Origin: Actinomadura physcomitrii
GTDB taxonomy: Bacteria > Actinomycetota > Actinomycetes > Streptosporangiales > Streptosporangiaceae
DNA length: 64,000 nucleotides
Assembly (NCBI RefSeq): GCF_008923205.2
Contig: NZ_WBMS02000013.1
Coordinates: 124,001 to 188,000 of the forward strand
Direction of reading: 5' to 3'
This document shows, piece by piece, positions 1-8,197 of this stretch (its first letter is position 1; every line of letters starts with the position of its first letter). The position numbers were made by a program, and so were the translations under genes. A model generated the notes under the pieces. It did not search any database and was not told where the DNA came from. It saw only the letters and a list, made by a program, of their open reading frames with translations.

Positions 1-1011
1 CGGCAGGTAGTCGGCCGCGGCCAGCGCCCCGTCCCGGTCGCCCTCCCTGACCAGGAAGGCGGCGATCGCGGCCAGCGGGTTCGCCGTCTCGAACACGACG
101 GGGTCCAGCCCGGCCAGGTAGCCGGCCGCCAGGTCCAGGACGCGGGCCCGGTGCACCGGGTCGCGGTCCCGCAGCTCGCGCAGGTACAGCAGCAGGTCGT
201 GGTTGACGAACTTGGCGTCCTTCGCGCGCTTCAGCACGTCCGCGCCGCGCAGCTCGAACAGCATGTCGATGCGCCGGTGGATCTCCAGCCGGTCGGCGAA
301 GTTGGCGAGCTCGTCCCGGCGGTTGGAGATCGACGGCCTCGGCTGCCCCTCCCGCACGAGCCAGTGGTAGACCCGGTGCGGGATCAGGGCCGTGCGCGCG
401 GCGGCCGTGTACGCCTCCGCGCTGAACAGCAGGTCCTCGTAGTGCAGCCGTTCGACGAAGCGCAGCGCGCCGTCCTCGAGGAACCCCCGGCGGTAGAGCT
501 TGTTCGTCGACAGGGTGTCGTAGAGCAGGTCCGGGTTCTCCTCCAGCGACCCGTACACGGCACTGCGCCGGTAAAGCCACGGGTACCAGGGCCGTACCCG
601 GCCCTTCGATCCCTTCGGCAGGTCCAGGAAGACCCGGTCGCAGAGCCCGGAGACCAGGTCGGCTCCGGTCTCCTGCGCGGCGGAGAGCAGGTTGAGGCAT
701 GCGTGCCGGTCCAGCAGGTCGTCGCTGTCGAGGAACATCACGTACCGGCCGTCCGACCGCTCGACGCCGACGTTGCGCGGCCGGCCGCAGCCTCCGGAGT
801 TGACCGGCAGGTGCACCGCGCGGACCCGGCCGGGATGCGCCGCGGCGAGCCGGTCGGCGGCCTCGCCGGTGCCGTCGGTGCTCGCGTCGTCGACGATCAG
901 GGTCTCGACACCGCCCAGCGACTGCGCCAGCGACGAGGCGACCGCCCGCGGCAGCCGGGCGGCGTCGTTGTAGGCGATCACCACCACGCTCACATCCGGG
1001 CGCACCCGCAT
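1..1011 (-). CDS. Family 2 glycosyltransferase (C-terminus outside window)
   Basis: The reverse strand is open from the window edge to a start near 1011 and encodes a GT-A fold glycosyltransferase. It opens with VSVVVIAYNDAARLPRAV, then LIVDDASTDGTGE and a DXD-type FLDSDD motif, the standard nucleotide-sugar-binding set of GT2. A region with NKLYRR and HYEDLLFSAEAY matches the acceptor side of teichoic-acid or capsule-type GT2 enzymes. Two ATGs are available (1017 and 1011). The purine block GGAAGGGG lies six bases before the second, so 1011 is preferred. The C-terminus is missing only because the window starts here. It probably adds a sugar to a cell-envelope glycan; donor and acceptor cannot be told. 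Confidence 0.85.
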   Translation of the reverse strand, partial: MRVRPDVSVVVIAYNDAARLPRAVASSLAQSLGGVETLIVDDASTDGTGEAADRLAAAHPGRVRAVHLPVNSGGCGRPRNVGVERSDGRYVMFLDSDDLLDRHACLNLLSAAQETGADLVSGLCDRVFLDLPKGSKGRVRPWYPWLYRRSAVYGSLEENPDLLYDTLSTNKLYRRGFLEDGALRFVERLHYEDLLFSAEAYTAAARTALIPHRVYHWLVREGQPRPSISNRRDELANFADRLEIHRRIDMLFELRGADVLKRAKDAKFVNHDLLLYLRELRDRDPVHRARVLDLAAGYLAGLDPVVFETANPLAAIAAFLVREGDRDGALAAADYLP

Positions 1012-1146
1012 GGGCATCCCCTTCCGCTACTCCGGCGTGCCAGGGATTCCTTTCCATCAAGGAGGCGGCAAGGGCCAACCCAGATCAAAAGCTGTCAATG
1101 CTTAGCATTACCCGAAAGGTCGCGGCAGACCACCCTGGAACGCCGA

Positions 1147-1173
1147 AGGCGCCCGATCTGTGACCGGGCGCCT
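1147..1173 (-). terminator. Hairpin downstream of the CHAP gene
   Basis: A perfect 9-bp inverted repeat (AGGCGCCCG / CGGGCGCCT) with a 9-nt loop lies about 40 bases past the stop codon of the CHAP gene. There is only a weak T-rich tail, so it is a probable rather than a classical intrinsic terminator. Confidence 0.5.
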
Positions 1174-1215
1174 CCCATCCGCAGCAATTGATCATTGTCG
1201 AGCGGGACCGGATGA

Positions 1216-2001
1216 TCAGGACTTGGCGTAGTCCGGGTATCCGTATCCCACGACTTCGGACTTGTCGCGGATCTTCTCCTTGACGGCATTGTCGGTGTTG
1301 CCCTCGATCGTGGTGATCGTTCCGTTGCCGTTGTCCTTGACGACGAGGCCGACGTGGTCGATGTCGTCGATCCCGCCGCGGGACCCGTTCTGCCAGTCGA
1401 AGAACACGACGGCGCCGGGCTTGGCGGTGTCGCCCCAGCGGTGGCCCTTCTCGAACCACTGGGCGTGCTGGACGGTGTAGGCGTCCCAGCCCATGTTCTT
1501 CACGCCCGTCTGCGCGCTGAGCCACGACACGAACATGTCGCACCACTCGGCGCCCCGGTAGTCGCCGACGGTCCCGCCGTCGCGCCGGGCGGTCACCGCG
1601 GCGTGCCGGGTGGAGGCGTACCAGTCCGCGTACTTGGTCGAGCCGTCGCGGTTCTCGCCCTCGCCGAGCTGCGACTTCGCCAGCTTGATCACGGTGGACG
1701 CGGCGACCGTGCGGGACGCGGACCGGGCCGCCTTGCGGGAGGTGTGCTCGGACGCCGCGCCCTCGTGGCGCTGAACGGCGGCGGCCTGCGCGGGGGTCTC
1801 GGCGGACGCGGTGTCCCCGGTGAGCGGGGTGAAGATCGCGAGTCCGACCGCCCCGGCCATCACACCCGCCACGGCGACGCCCACGGCCCGGTCCTCGGGG
1901 CTCATGCGGGCGAGCGCGGCGCGGGGGGCGGCGCCGGTGAGGCGCAGCGCGCTCAGTCGGGGGGCAATGCTCTTGGTAAGACGATCGAAACGACCGGTCA
2001 T
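1216..2001 (-). CDS. Membrane-anchored or secreted CHAP-domain cell-wall hydrolase
   Basis: The 261-aa protein has a basic N-terminus, one hydrophobic segment (about residues 41-60, GVAVAGVMAGAVGLAIF), an Ala/Ser-rich linker and a C-terminal CHAP domain. The nucleophile Cys is in GAEWCDMFVSWL and the partner His in DIDHVGLVV. CHAP enzymes are cysteine amidases or endopeptidases that cut peptidoglycan. The ATG at 2001 is chosen over the one at 2025 because AAGGAGA lies eight bases before it, while the 2025 ATG abuts the riboswitch 3' end. The gene sits under a c-di-AMP riboswitch, the usual arrangement for actinobacterial wall hydrolases such as Rpf and NlpC/P60 enzymes, so its level should follow wall or osmotic state. 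Confidence 0.88.
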   Translation of the reverse strand: MTGRFDRLTKSIAPRLSALRLTGAAPRAALARMSPEDRAVGVAVAGVMAGAVGLAIFTPLTGDTASAETPAQAAAVQRHEGAASEHTSRKAARSASRTVAASTVIKLAKSQLGEGENRDGSTKYADWYASTRHAAVTARRDGGTVGDYRGAEWCDMFVSWLSAQTGVKNMGWDAYTVQHAQWFEKGHRWGDTAKPGAVVFFDWQNGSRGGIDDIDHVGLVVKDNGNGTITTIEGNTDNAVKEKIRDKSEVVGYGYPDYAKS

Positions 2002-2027
2002 GCAGGGAATCTCCTTGTCTCCCATGA

Positions 2028-2172
2028 CGCCTACCGGGTTAGCTGACGGATTCGGGCATGGAAGAGCCCTACGGCGCGCGGACGCGCCGATTCACCCCTG
2101 GAACCTTGGGTCCCCGGCTCCGTCCGGTCGGGTGGACCTGGACGGACTCGGCCTCGCACCGCGGGACGCGGT
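2028..2172 (-). promoter_or_regulatory. c-di-AMP riboswitch (ydaO/yuaA class)
   Basis: Read on the minus strand, the leader contains the hallmarks of the ydaO class in actinobacteria. These are GGGGACCCAAGGTTCC, then GGGGTGAATCGGCGCG, a small GC hairpin followed by AGGGCTCTTCC, and finally CGAATCCGTCAGCTAACCC with GGTAGGCG. The 3' conserved block ends about 26 bases before the CHAP start, so it can control the ribosome-binding site or readthrough. This class binds cyclic di-AMP and in actinobacteria normally represses wall-hydrolase genes when c-di-AMP is high. The 5' limit is approximate. Confidence 0.9.
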
Positions 2173-2644
2173 GCCGGATATTCGGATGTATCTCAGCGAC
2201 TGATCTCGAGGGGGCGCGCATCGTGTGGCGCGCGTCGCGTGCGGATTCCGCTCAGCGACCCACGGCCGCGCATGGAAGCGGCCGGCGTGCAACGCATGGA
2301 ACGCGCTGCGTGATTCGTGCAAGAAGGTACCAACACCCGACGGAAAAGCAAAACAGCCACAAAAGGATCTTTTGCCTGCTCGACGCCCTTCCGACCCGCC
2401 TGCAACGGCGGCCCGCGGCCACGCCTTCCCGATCTTTCTCCGAACGCCCGGAAACCCTTGCGGCACAGGAGTTTCCCGACCCGCTCCCCGAACCCGAAAA
2501 GGTAAAATGATCAAAAGGCGGCCGGTCCCGCGAGCCCTTACCGGCAGCCGCCGCAACGGCGGCGCACATCACACCGACCGCACCGTACGGCGGTCCGTGT
2601 GTCCTAGATCACTCGAGTTCGAGACAGGCCTGACCTGGCGATCA
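2173..2644. other. Intergenic region upstream of the riboswitch
   Basis: About 470 bases between the phosphatase stop and the riboswitch. It must hold the promoter for the riboswitch/CHAP transcript. Open frames across it on both strands have no plausible composition or ribosome-binding site. A clearly AT-richer patch around 2320-2370 is the likeliest promoter zone; I could not fix -35/-10 boxes. Confidence 0.35.
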
Positions 2645-4537
2645 TCACTCCACGTGCAGGGCGAACATCGTGGTGTCGTCGGCCGCCCGGTCGTGCTCCA
2701 TCCGCGCCAGCACCTCGTCCAGCGCCAGTTCCGGCCCCGCCGAGGACTCCCGCAGAATGCCGGTGAGCCGCTCGATCCGCTCGTCGAGATCGGTGTCCCT
2801 GCGCTCCACCAGCCCATCGGTGTAAAGGAACAGCAGATCCCCCGGATGCAGTTCCGTGGAGATCGTCGTGTACTCCCAGTCCGGCAGCGCGCCGAGCAAC
2901 GGATCGCGGTAGACCTCCAGCGGCTCGGCATGCCCGTCCCGCACCAGGATCGGCGGCAGATGCCCGGCGCACGTCCATTCCATGACGCGCCGGTCCGGCC
3001 GGTAATGGCCCACGATGGCGGTGCCCGTCGCCGGCGGGTCCATGCTGCCGACCAGCTCGTTCAGCCAGCCCACCAGCTGCCCCGCCGACTCCCCCGTGCA
3101 CGACAGGCCGAGCAGCCCGTTCCGGCTGCGCGCCATCGACGCCGCCGCCGGAAGGCCGTGCCCCGCCGCGTCCCCGATCGCGAACAGCGCCCGCCCGTCC
3201 GGCATCGCGCGGGTGGCGAACCAGTCTCCGCCGATCCGCGCCGTGCTCTCCGCCGCCAGCGCCCGGATCGCCACCCGCAGCCCCGGCAGCTCCCCTTCCT
3301 CCTCCTCGTCCGGCAGGATCGCCCGGCGCAGCGTCACCGCCACCTTGCGCTCCTGTGCCGTCCGCGCCTGCTGCTTGAGCATCTGCCGGCGCGTCTCCGC
3401 CAGCGCCCGCTCCACCCCGCGGCGCCGCGTGATGTCCTGCGAGACGATGTTGATCGACACCGGCAGCCCGGAGTCGTCCAGCACCGGCTCGGCGAACACC
3501 CACAGATGCCGCGGCGCGCCGTCCTTGCCGATCACCCGGTGCTCGGCCTCCACCGGCTCCCGCCGCGAGAACATCGTCTGCACGGCCTCCTCCACCAGCG
3601 GCAGGTCGTCGTCGGCGACCACCTTCGGCAGGTCGTGCGGCGCCGGCGGCACCTCGTCCGGGCCGAGGCCGTAGTTCGCCAGCATCTGCGGCGTCCAGTC
3701 CGCCTGCCCGGTGACCAGGTCCCACTCCCCGAACCCGATCAGCGCCAGCCGCTCCACCCGCTCCAGCCGCCGCACCGTGCGGTCCTCACCGGAGTGGTAC
3801 CGCCAGGTGAGGCACACGCCCGTCGGCACCTGGACGCACCGCACGCTCATCCGCGACGACCGCGACAGCCCGCCCTGAACGGTCGAGTACATGATCGAGT
3901 CGCGGTCCAGGGCCGTCCCGCCCTCCAGCACCGCGACGTAGTCCTCGAACAGGCCGCTGAGCGCCGCGCCCGGATCCGTCCGCAGCAGCCGCTGCCCCGT
4001 CAGCTCCTCGGCGCCCCGCCCGAACAGGTCCCGGGCGCCCTCGTTCAGCTCGGCGTACAGGAAGTCCTGGACCTCGCCGTCCGGGCCGCGCACCGGCACC
4101 AGGTGCGCCGCGGAGTCCAGCGCCCCGTCCAGCAGGCCCCGCGCCACCGGGTCCGCGGGCAGCCCCTCGACGAGCGCGGCGTCGCCCCCGGTGTCCTCGG
4201 CGGCCAGGCGGTGCAGCAGGTCCTCGGCCTCGGACACCACGCCCCGCCGGTCGGTGCCCTCCGCGCGCGGCGGCCGCCGCCCGGCCACCACCGCGCCCTC
4301 GGCTCCGACGCCGCCGCCCTGGACGACCATCGCCGCCGCCTCCGGCAGCTCCATCTCCAGGTCACGGGCGAGCCAGATGAGGTGCTGCAGCGCCTCGCCG
4401 GGCGGCACCTTCAGCCGCCGGGCCAGCATCACCCGCGCCTCGGCCAGCACCGCGCGGTCGTGCGCCGCCCCCCGCAGGTTCTCGAGGTCCGCCGCGTGCA
4501 CACCAGACGGTCCCCTCGTGCCGTCCGCTTCCGACAC
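2645..4537 (-). CDS. ANTAR-PAS-SpoIIE (RsbU-like) protein phosphatase
   Basis: 630 aa. Residues about 15-75 look like an ANTAR RNA-binding domain (LAEARVMLARRLKVPPGEAL). PAS-like sensor segments follow (about 110-390; HLWVFAEPVLDDSGLPVSI matches a PAC motif). The C-terminal 230 residues are a PPM/SpoIIE serine phosphatase: GGDWFATRAMPDGRA, AIGDAAGHGLPAA with the metal-binding Asp, and LLFLYTDGLVERRD. Such phosphatases dephosphorylate anti-anti-sigma factors and so release stress sigma factors. No partner anti-sigma or STAS gene is adjacent. An ANTAR domain at the N-terminus of such a phosphatase is unusual but occurs in actinobacteria. The start ATG 4537 is taken as the first good ATG. Confidence 0.85.
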   Translation of the reverse strand: MSEADGTRGPSGVHAADLENLRGAAHDRAVLAEARVMLARRLKVPPGEALQHLIWLARDLEMELPEAAAMVVQGGGVGAEGAVVAGRRPPRAEGTDRRGVVSEAEDLLHRLAAEDTGGDAALVEGLPADPVARGLLDGALDSAAHLVPVRGPDGEVQDFLYAELNEGARDLFGRGAEELTGQRLLRTDPGAALSGLFEDYVAVLEGGTALDRDSIMYSTVQGGLSRSSRMSVRCVQVPTGVCLTWRYHSGEDRTVRRLERVERLALIGFGEWDLVTGQADWTPQMLANYGLGPDEVPPAPHDLPKVVADDDLPLVEEAVQTMFSRREPVEAEHRVIGKDGAPRHLWVFAEPVLDDSGLPVSINIVSQDITRRRGVERALAETRRQMLKQQARTAQERKVAVTLRRAILPDEEEEGELPGLRVAIRALAAESTARIGGDWFATRAMPDGRALFAIGDAAGHGLPAAASMARSRNGLLGLSCTGESAGQLVGWLNELVGSMDPPATGTAIVGHYRPDRRVMEWTCAGHLPPILVRDGHAEPLEVYRDPLLGALPDWEYTTISTELHPGDLLFLYTDGLVERRDTDLDERIERLTGILRESSAGPELALDEVLARMEHDRAADDTTMFALHVE

Positions 4538-4616
4538 TCCAGTCCCCCGTTCGGCGTTTCATGCCTGGGAGAAAAAGCTACATACGTCGACGAAGGTCCG
4601 TTCGCCACCATCTTCG

Positions 4617-5399
4617 TTACCAGTCCGGATCTTTAACCGGCTTTTTCTTTTCGCCCCAAAAGGACCGCTTCCACTGACCTTCCGGAGACGAACCCCTACC
4701 CACCGCTGTGACCTGCATCACAGCCCTCGCGAGCGCCGTCACGCACTCCGCCGCCGCCTCGGCGGACGTCCCCTCCGGATGCAGCGTCAGCACCGCGACG
4801 ACCCTGCCGCCCACCACCCCGGTCGTGTGCAGCGCGGGCCGTCCGAGCCCCAGCTCCTCCGGCGCCCGCCGCCGGTCCGGCACGTCCTCGAACCCCGACC
4901 ACCCCTGCTTGACCGCCCCCGCCCCCGCGATCCCGAAGACCTGATCGAACCCGTCCGCACCCTTGTCCGCCATCCGCCCCAACTGCTCCAGCACGAACCG
5001 CCCCTCCGGCACACCCAGCGCATACCGATAGACCCGCACCACGTCGCCGGCACTGATCCCCGTGTACCCCCACCACCCTTGCATCTCCGCCGGCGGCGGC
5101 ACCGTCTCCCGCAACCCGATCAGGCGCACCATCCGCTCGACGATCCCCGCACGACCCCCGCGCTCCCACAACTCGTCCGCCGCCGCGTCATCACTCGCCC
5201 TCAACAGCGCCTCGACGAGCCCCCGGTCCCGTCCCCGAACGTCCCGTCCCCGCAGGAAGTCGAGCGCCAGCAGCACCTTCACCACCGAGGCCGCCCGGAA
5301 CACCTCCGCCGGCCGCCGCTCCGCGACCGCACGCCCCGCCGCGAGATCGAAGACGACCCACGAGGCCCGCACCCCCGGCGGCAACAACCCGGTACGCAC
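4617..5399 (-). CDS. Class A beta-lactamase-fold serine hydrolase
   Basis: The protein carries the three signature boxes of penicillin-recognising serine enzymes in order: SVVK (FRAASVVKVLLALDFL), SDD in LLRASDDAAADEL (the SDN position) and KQG in AVKQGWSGF (the KTG position). No signal peptide is visible, so it may be cytoplasmic or anchored in some other way. The open frame runs back into the tRNA-Pro gene, which cannot be coding. I choose the GTG at 5399, which gives 260 aa; a Shine-Dalgarno-like GGAGGG sits just in front, a little close. The gene is divergent from the tRNA. Whether it hydrolyses beta-lactams or is a wall-linked esterase or peptidase is not decidable. Confidence 0.75.
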   Translation of the reverse strand: MRTGLLPPGVRASWVVFDLAAGRAVAERRPAEVFRAASVVKVLLALDFLRGRDVRGRDRGLVEALLRASDDAAADELWERGGRAGIVERMVRLIGLRETVPPPAEMQGWWGYTGISAGDVVRVYRYALGVPEGRFVLEQLGRMADKGADGFDQVFGIAGAGAVKQGWSGFEDVPDRRRAPEELGLGRPALHTTGVVGGRVVAVLTLHPEGTSAEAAAECVTALARAVMQVTAVGRGSSPEGQWKRSFWGEKKKPVKDPDW

Positions 5400-5416
5400 G
5401 ACCCTCCGGACTGCGC

Positions 5417-5422
5417 TAGAGT
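5417..5422 (+). promoter_or_regulatory. -10 box of the tRNA-Pro gene
   Basis: TAGAGT lies 24 bases before the mature 5' end of the tRNA, the normal spacing for an actinobacterial housekeeping -10 box. No clear -35 box was identified. Confidence 0.5.
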
Positions 5423-5446
5423 AATCACGCCCGCTCAGGCGGGCAC

Positions 5447-5520
5447 CGGGACGTAGCGCAGTTTGGCAGCGCACTTGACTGGGGGTCAAGGGGTCGTGGG
5501 TTCAAATCCCGCCGTCCCGA
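5447..5520 (+). tRNA. tRNA-Pro (anticodon GGG)
   Basis: A 74-nt cloverleaf with a 7-bp acceptor stem (CGGGACG / CGTCCCG), a D-arm, an anticodon stem CTTGA / TCAAG closing the 7-nt loop CTGGGGG (anticodon GGG), a T-arm GTGGG-TTCAAAT-CCCGC and discriminator A. CCA is not encoded. The integrase gene lies 100 bases downstream and points towards it, so this tRNA is the probable chromosomal attachment site of the ICE. Confidence 0.96.
5476..5520. other. Putative attL core (3' half of tRNA-Pro)
   Basis: Tyrosine integrases of actinobacterial ICEs usually recombine within the anticodon-to-3' end of a tRNA gene and restore it, leaving a direct repeat of that segment at the far end. The integrase position fits. 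I could not find the partner repeat in the window, so the exact core is inferred from family behaviour only. Confidence 0.45.
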
Positions 5521-5540
5521 CAGAGAAAGACCAGGTCAGA

Positions 5541-5572
5541 AGGGCTTCGGAGATCATTCCGGAGCCCTTTTT
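5541..5572 (+). terminator. Rho-independent terminator after tRNA-Pro
   Basis: GGGCTtCGGA / TCCGgAGCCC stem followed by TTTTT directly after the tRNA. It sits in the tRNA-integrase interval and ends the tRNA transcript. Confidence 0.8.
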
Positions 5573-5622
5573 CGATCTTGAAGGTCGATGGGGAGCCAAA
5601 AGGGGAGCCACCGTCACCCGAC

Positions 5623-6801
5623 CTACGCCGACTTGCTCGGACCGAACACCGCGTCGACGGCCTCCGCGCCCTTGGTGATCACCGGCCGGAGCTGATGCCG
5701 GTAGACCTCCCCGGTGACCGCCGGCGAGGAGTGCCCGCACAGATCAGCGATCGCCTCGATAGGCAGGCCGCCGTCACTCATGATCGAGACGAACGAGTGA
5801 CGCAGTTCGCGCGGCGACCAAGTCTCCCCGATCCCCGCCTTCTTGGTGATAAGCCGCAACGCCCGCCGCACGTTGGCGGCGTCCAGCGGCCTTCCGCTCG
5901 TCGAGCAGAACACCAGGCCGTTGTCCTGCCACACCTCCCCCGCTTTGAGCCGCTGCGCGGCCTGCCGCGTGTGGTGTCTGCGCAGAGCCTCCGCCGCCCG
6001 TCCAGGCAGTTCCAGCGTTCGACGCGACTTCTCGGTCTTGGTATCACCGCCGGCCCGCACGGACCGCCACACGTAGATGGCGAACCTTTCGTGGTCGAAG
6101 CCGGCCTTGACCACGGGCCGCCATTCTTCTTCGTCGACCCACGCCACGACGTGGTCCCAGCGCAGAGCCCGCGCCTCTTCGGTTCGGACGCCCGTCAGGA
6201 GGCTGAGCTCGACGTAGGCGTGCAGTCGCGATGACTTGGCCGCCGCGAGAACGGCTTGGGCCTGCTCGAGCGTTAGCGCCCGGCTCGGACGTCCGGCCAG
6301 GCCCTTGGGGGTCTTGACCAGCTCGGCCACGTTGCGCGTGACCATGTCTCGCGCCTGCGCCTGACGGATCGCGCGCTTGAGGATCGCGTGCACGAGCCGC
6401 AAGGTCCGGGTGGACAGCGAGTCGGTGAGGCCGTCGAGCCAGGTGTCCACGTCGTCCGCCTTCAGGTCGCCGAGTCGGGGCTTGCCGATCAGCGGGATGA
6501 CGTGCTTGCGGGCGAGACTCCGGTAGTTGATGACCGTGTCGTCGTCGAGGCCTCTGAGTCCCTTGGCGAGCCAGTCCTCGACGGCGTCCCCGACCGTGTA
6601 GTTCACGGGAGTCTTGACCCCCGCTTCCAGGTCGGCGACTGCCTCCTTGAGCCTGTCTAGAACCTGGCTCTTGGTCCTGCCCTTCCGCTTGAGCCGCTTG
6701 CGTTTGCCGTCCGGCCCGAAGCCGAGGGCCACGGCTCCGGTATAGCCTCCTTTCTCCTGGTAGATGGTTCCTGCGTACTTACCGATCAAGATCTTGCTCA
6801 A
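5623..6801 (-). CDS. int: Tyrosine site-specific integrase of the ICE
   Basis: 392 aa. The N-terminal part has an arm-binding domain (YQEKGGYTGAVALGFGPDGK) and a core-binding SAM-like domain (VGDAVEDWLAKGLRGLDDDTV). The catalytic domain has Arg in LLTGVRTEEARALRW, HxxR in SPRELRHSFVS, His in LCGHSSPAVT and the nucleophile Tyr in GEVYRHQL. The TTG at 6801 is chosen because GAGGAG lies seven bases before it; the longer frame to 6894 has no site and would run over the upstream gene. The gene overlaps the RHH gene by 23 bases, so the two are translated from one message. It should catalyse integration into and excision from tRNA-Pro. Confidence 0.93.
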   Translation of the reverse strand: MSKILIGKYAGTIYQEKGGYTGAVALGFGPDGKRKRLKRKGRTKSQVLDRLKEAVADLEAGVKTPVNYTVGDAVEDWLAKGLRGLDDDTVINYRSLARKHVIPLIGKPRLGDLKADDVDTWLDGLTDSLSTRTLRLVHAILKRAIRQAQARDMVTRNVAELVKTPKGLAGRPSRALTLEQAQAVLAAAKSSRLHAYVELSLLTGVRTEEARALRWDHVVAWVDEEEWRPVVKAGFDHERFAIYVWRSVRAGGDTKTEKSRRTLELPGRAAEALRRHHTRQAAQRLKAGEVWQDNGLVFCSTSGRPLDAANVRRALRLITKKAGIGETWSPRELRHSFVSIMSDGGLPIEAIADLCGHSSPAVTGEVYRHQLRPVITKGAEAVDAVFGPSKSA

Positions 6802-6955
6802 TCGATCGCTCCTCGCGTCGGTCGAGATACTCCTTGATCGCTTTCCTGATGACCCAAGACACGTCGCGTTCCTGCGACTCCGCGTACGCGGCAAGGCGCT
6901 GCTTGAACGCCATGTCCACCCGCACCGCGGGCAGGGTCGTCCTGTCTTCCGTCAT
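6779..6955 (-). CDS. Ribbon-helix-helix DNA-binding protein
   Basis: 58 aa. A short beta strand (LPAVRVDMAF) followed by two helices (KQRLAAYAESQERDVSWVI and KAIKEYLDRR) is the Arc/MetJ/CopG pattern. The ATG at 6955 has AGGAGA eight bases upstream. Its stop overlaps the integrase start. Likely a local repressor or excision accessory factor of the ICE; the partner DNA site is not identified. Confidence 0.7.
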   Translation of the reverse strand: MTEDRTTLPAVRVDMAFKQRLAAYAESQERDVSWVIRKAIKEYLDRREERSIEQDLDR

Positions 6956-7105
6956 GTGTGCATCTCCTCTCGTCAGTTGCGTGTGCCGAGGTGAGATCGC
7001 GCTCGTGTCGATGGAGTTATCAAGAAGCGACCCTCGGGCCCCTCGTCGGAGAGGCCCGAGACGATGCGTAGCACACCGTAGCGCAACCACTACGGAGCGC
7101 GCATG

Positions 7106-7441
7106 TCACTCTTCGAGTGAGGCGATGAAGTCGGCGAGTTGGCGAGCGGTGATCCGGCGGAGCCGTCCGATCTTGATGCTGCGCAGGCGGCCGGTCCGGA
7201 TCAGCATGAACACCTTGTCTCGGCCGACCTGAAGAGTCTCCGCGACCTGTTTGACCGTGTAGACCTGGATCCTCTCGTCTCCTGGGATCTCTTCAGCCGC
7301 CGGTGGTTCCTCCTGAGCGATCCGGCCTCGACCCGCGTGGCCAGCACGGTCGGTTGTTTCTCGGTTTCCAGTGCCTCCGGTGTGCTCCTGAGCTTTCCGA
7401 GGTCGGCGTGGCGCGTCTTCTTGCTTGGTGTTTGCGTTCAT
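7106..7441 (-). CDS. xis: Excisionase-like helix-turn-helix protein
   Basis: About 111 aa. A disordered, charged N-terminal half is followed by a MerR/excisionase-type wHTH: YTVKQVAETLQVGRDKVFML then IRTGRLRSIKIGRLRRIT. This is the usual size and position of a recombination directionality factor beside an ICE integrase. The start ATG at 7441 overlaps the stop of the upstream small gene (ATGA), so the two are coupled; an ATG at 7450 is an in-frame alternative. A role in excision is inferred from family and place. Confidence 0.75.
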   Translation of the reverse strand: MNANTKQEDAPRRPRKAQEHTGGTGNRETTDRAGHAGRGRIAQEEPPAAEEIPGDERIQVYTVKQVAETLQVGRDKVFMLIRTGRLRSIKIGRLRRITARQLADFIASLEE

Positions 7442-7641
7442 GTGAGGCACCAGCCGGTGTCGCAGGTGCCGTCCCCGTCGTCGAAGGCGAGGGTGTCCGC
7501 GTTGGGGGTGACGTCGGCGAGGCGAGCGTTGTAGCGGGTGAGGTAGCCGAGGTCCTTACCGAGGGTGCGACGGCGCCCGTTGATGGCGGTTCCGAGGTGG
7601 CATGCCTTGGTGAACAGGTGGGGTTGGTCGCGTCGCATGTC
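7438..7641 (-). CDS. Small cysteine-containing ICE protein, unknown function
   Basis: The reading frame upstream of the excisionase ends in DDGDGTCDTGWCLT and its stop overlaps the excisionase start. From the ATG at 7641 it gives 67 aa (MRRDQPHLFTKACHLG at the start). The same frame continues upstream through a protein-like stretch (ITCPFYRLSAW) but then becomes antisense to the plus-strand gene at 7807. The true start therefore lies somewhere between about 7640 and 7700. The Cys and His residues suggest a metal site, but I do not recognise the family. No strong ribosome-binding site was seen. Confidence 0.45.
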   Translation of the reverse strand, partial: DMRRDQPHLFTKACHLGTAINGRRRTLGKDLGYLTRYNARLADVTPNADTLAFDDGDGTCDTGWCLT

Positions 7642-7806
7642 CTGCCAGGCGGACAGGCGGTAGAAGGGGCAGGTTATTGCGAATATGTAGTGACGATCTC
7701 CGTCAGCTGGGAGGTGCTCTCCGGTGGCTCTTGACGCTCTCTTGTAGGTCGGTGACGATGATCCTTCGTGTCTCCATCTGCTTTGGGCGCGACTCACTCG
7801 GTCGAG

Positions 7807-8166
7807 ATGACGACTCGGCAGTGGCAGGTCATCGATGCCTGCATCGATAGCGAGGTGAGCGTCGAGTCGGAGAAGGGCGACCCTCGTGGTGTCATCGACA
7901 CCGGACGGGCCATCCGCCGGGCTGGCTGGGACCAGGTGGCGCATTGGACTCCGGGCGTTCCTGGGTCTGGCACCTGGCCTCCGGTTGAGCAGACCGTCAT
8001 TGTGGAGCTGGCTGGTGACCTGTGGGCCCTGGTTGTCTCTGCCCTTGAACGGTGGGCGGATGTAAGCGATCGGATCGGTGAACCTGAACATGCTGGTGTC
8101 AAGCGAGCGGTCCGCTCGCTGGTGTTGACGCAGGTTGGTGAACTGCTCTCCGATGTGCCGGAGTGA
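7807..8166 (+). CDS. Hypothetical ICE protein
   Basis: 119 aa, mostly helical, with normal composition (TTRQWQVIDACIDSEVSV at the N-terminus; LVLTQVGELLSDVPE at the end). I prefer this frame over the opposite-strand frame because the latter is rich in Arg/Pro/Ser typical of antisense. A GTG at 7768 is an alternative start; neither has a strong ribosome-binding site. The gene converges on the NlpC/P60 gene. I do not recognise a family. Confidence 0.5.
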   Translation: MTTRQWQVIDACIDSEVSVESEKGDPRGVIDTGRAIRRAGWDQVAHWTPGVPGSGTWPPVEQTVIVELAGDLWALVVSALERWADVSDRIGEPEHAGVKRAVRSLVLTQVGELLSDVPE

Positions 8167-8197
8167 GGGACGTGAGTAGGTCATGCGGTACCTCCGG

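Noticed and set aside
2225..4636. Very long plus-strand open frame (803 codons)
   Set aside because: It is antisense to the SpoIIE phosphatase, full of Arg/Pro/His, and has no ribosome-binding site.
7642..8184. Upstream extension of the small minus-strand gene at 7438 to 8184
   Set aside because: The opposite strand at 7807-8166 has much better protein character; the extension looks like its antisense.
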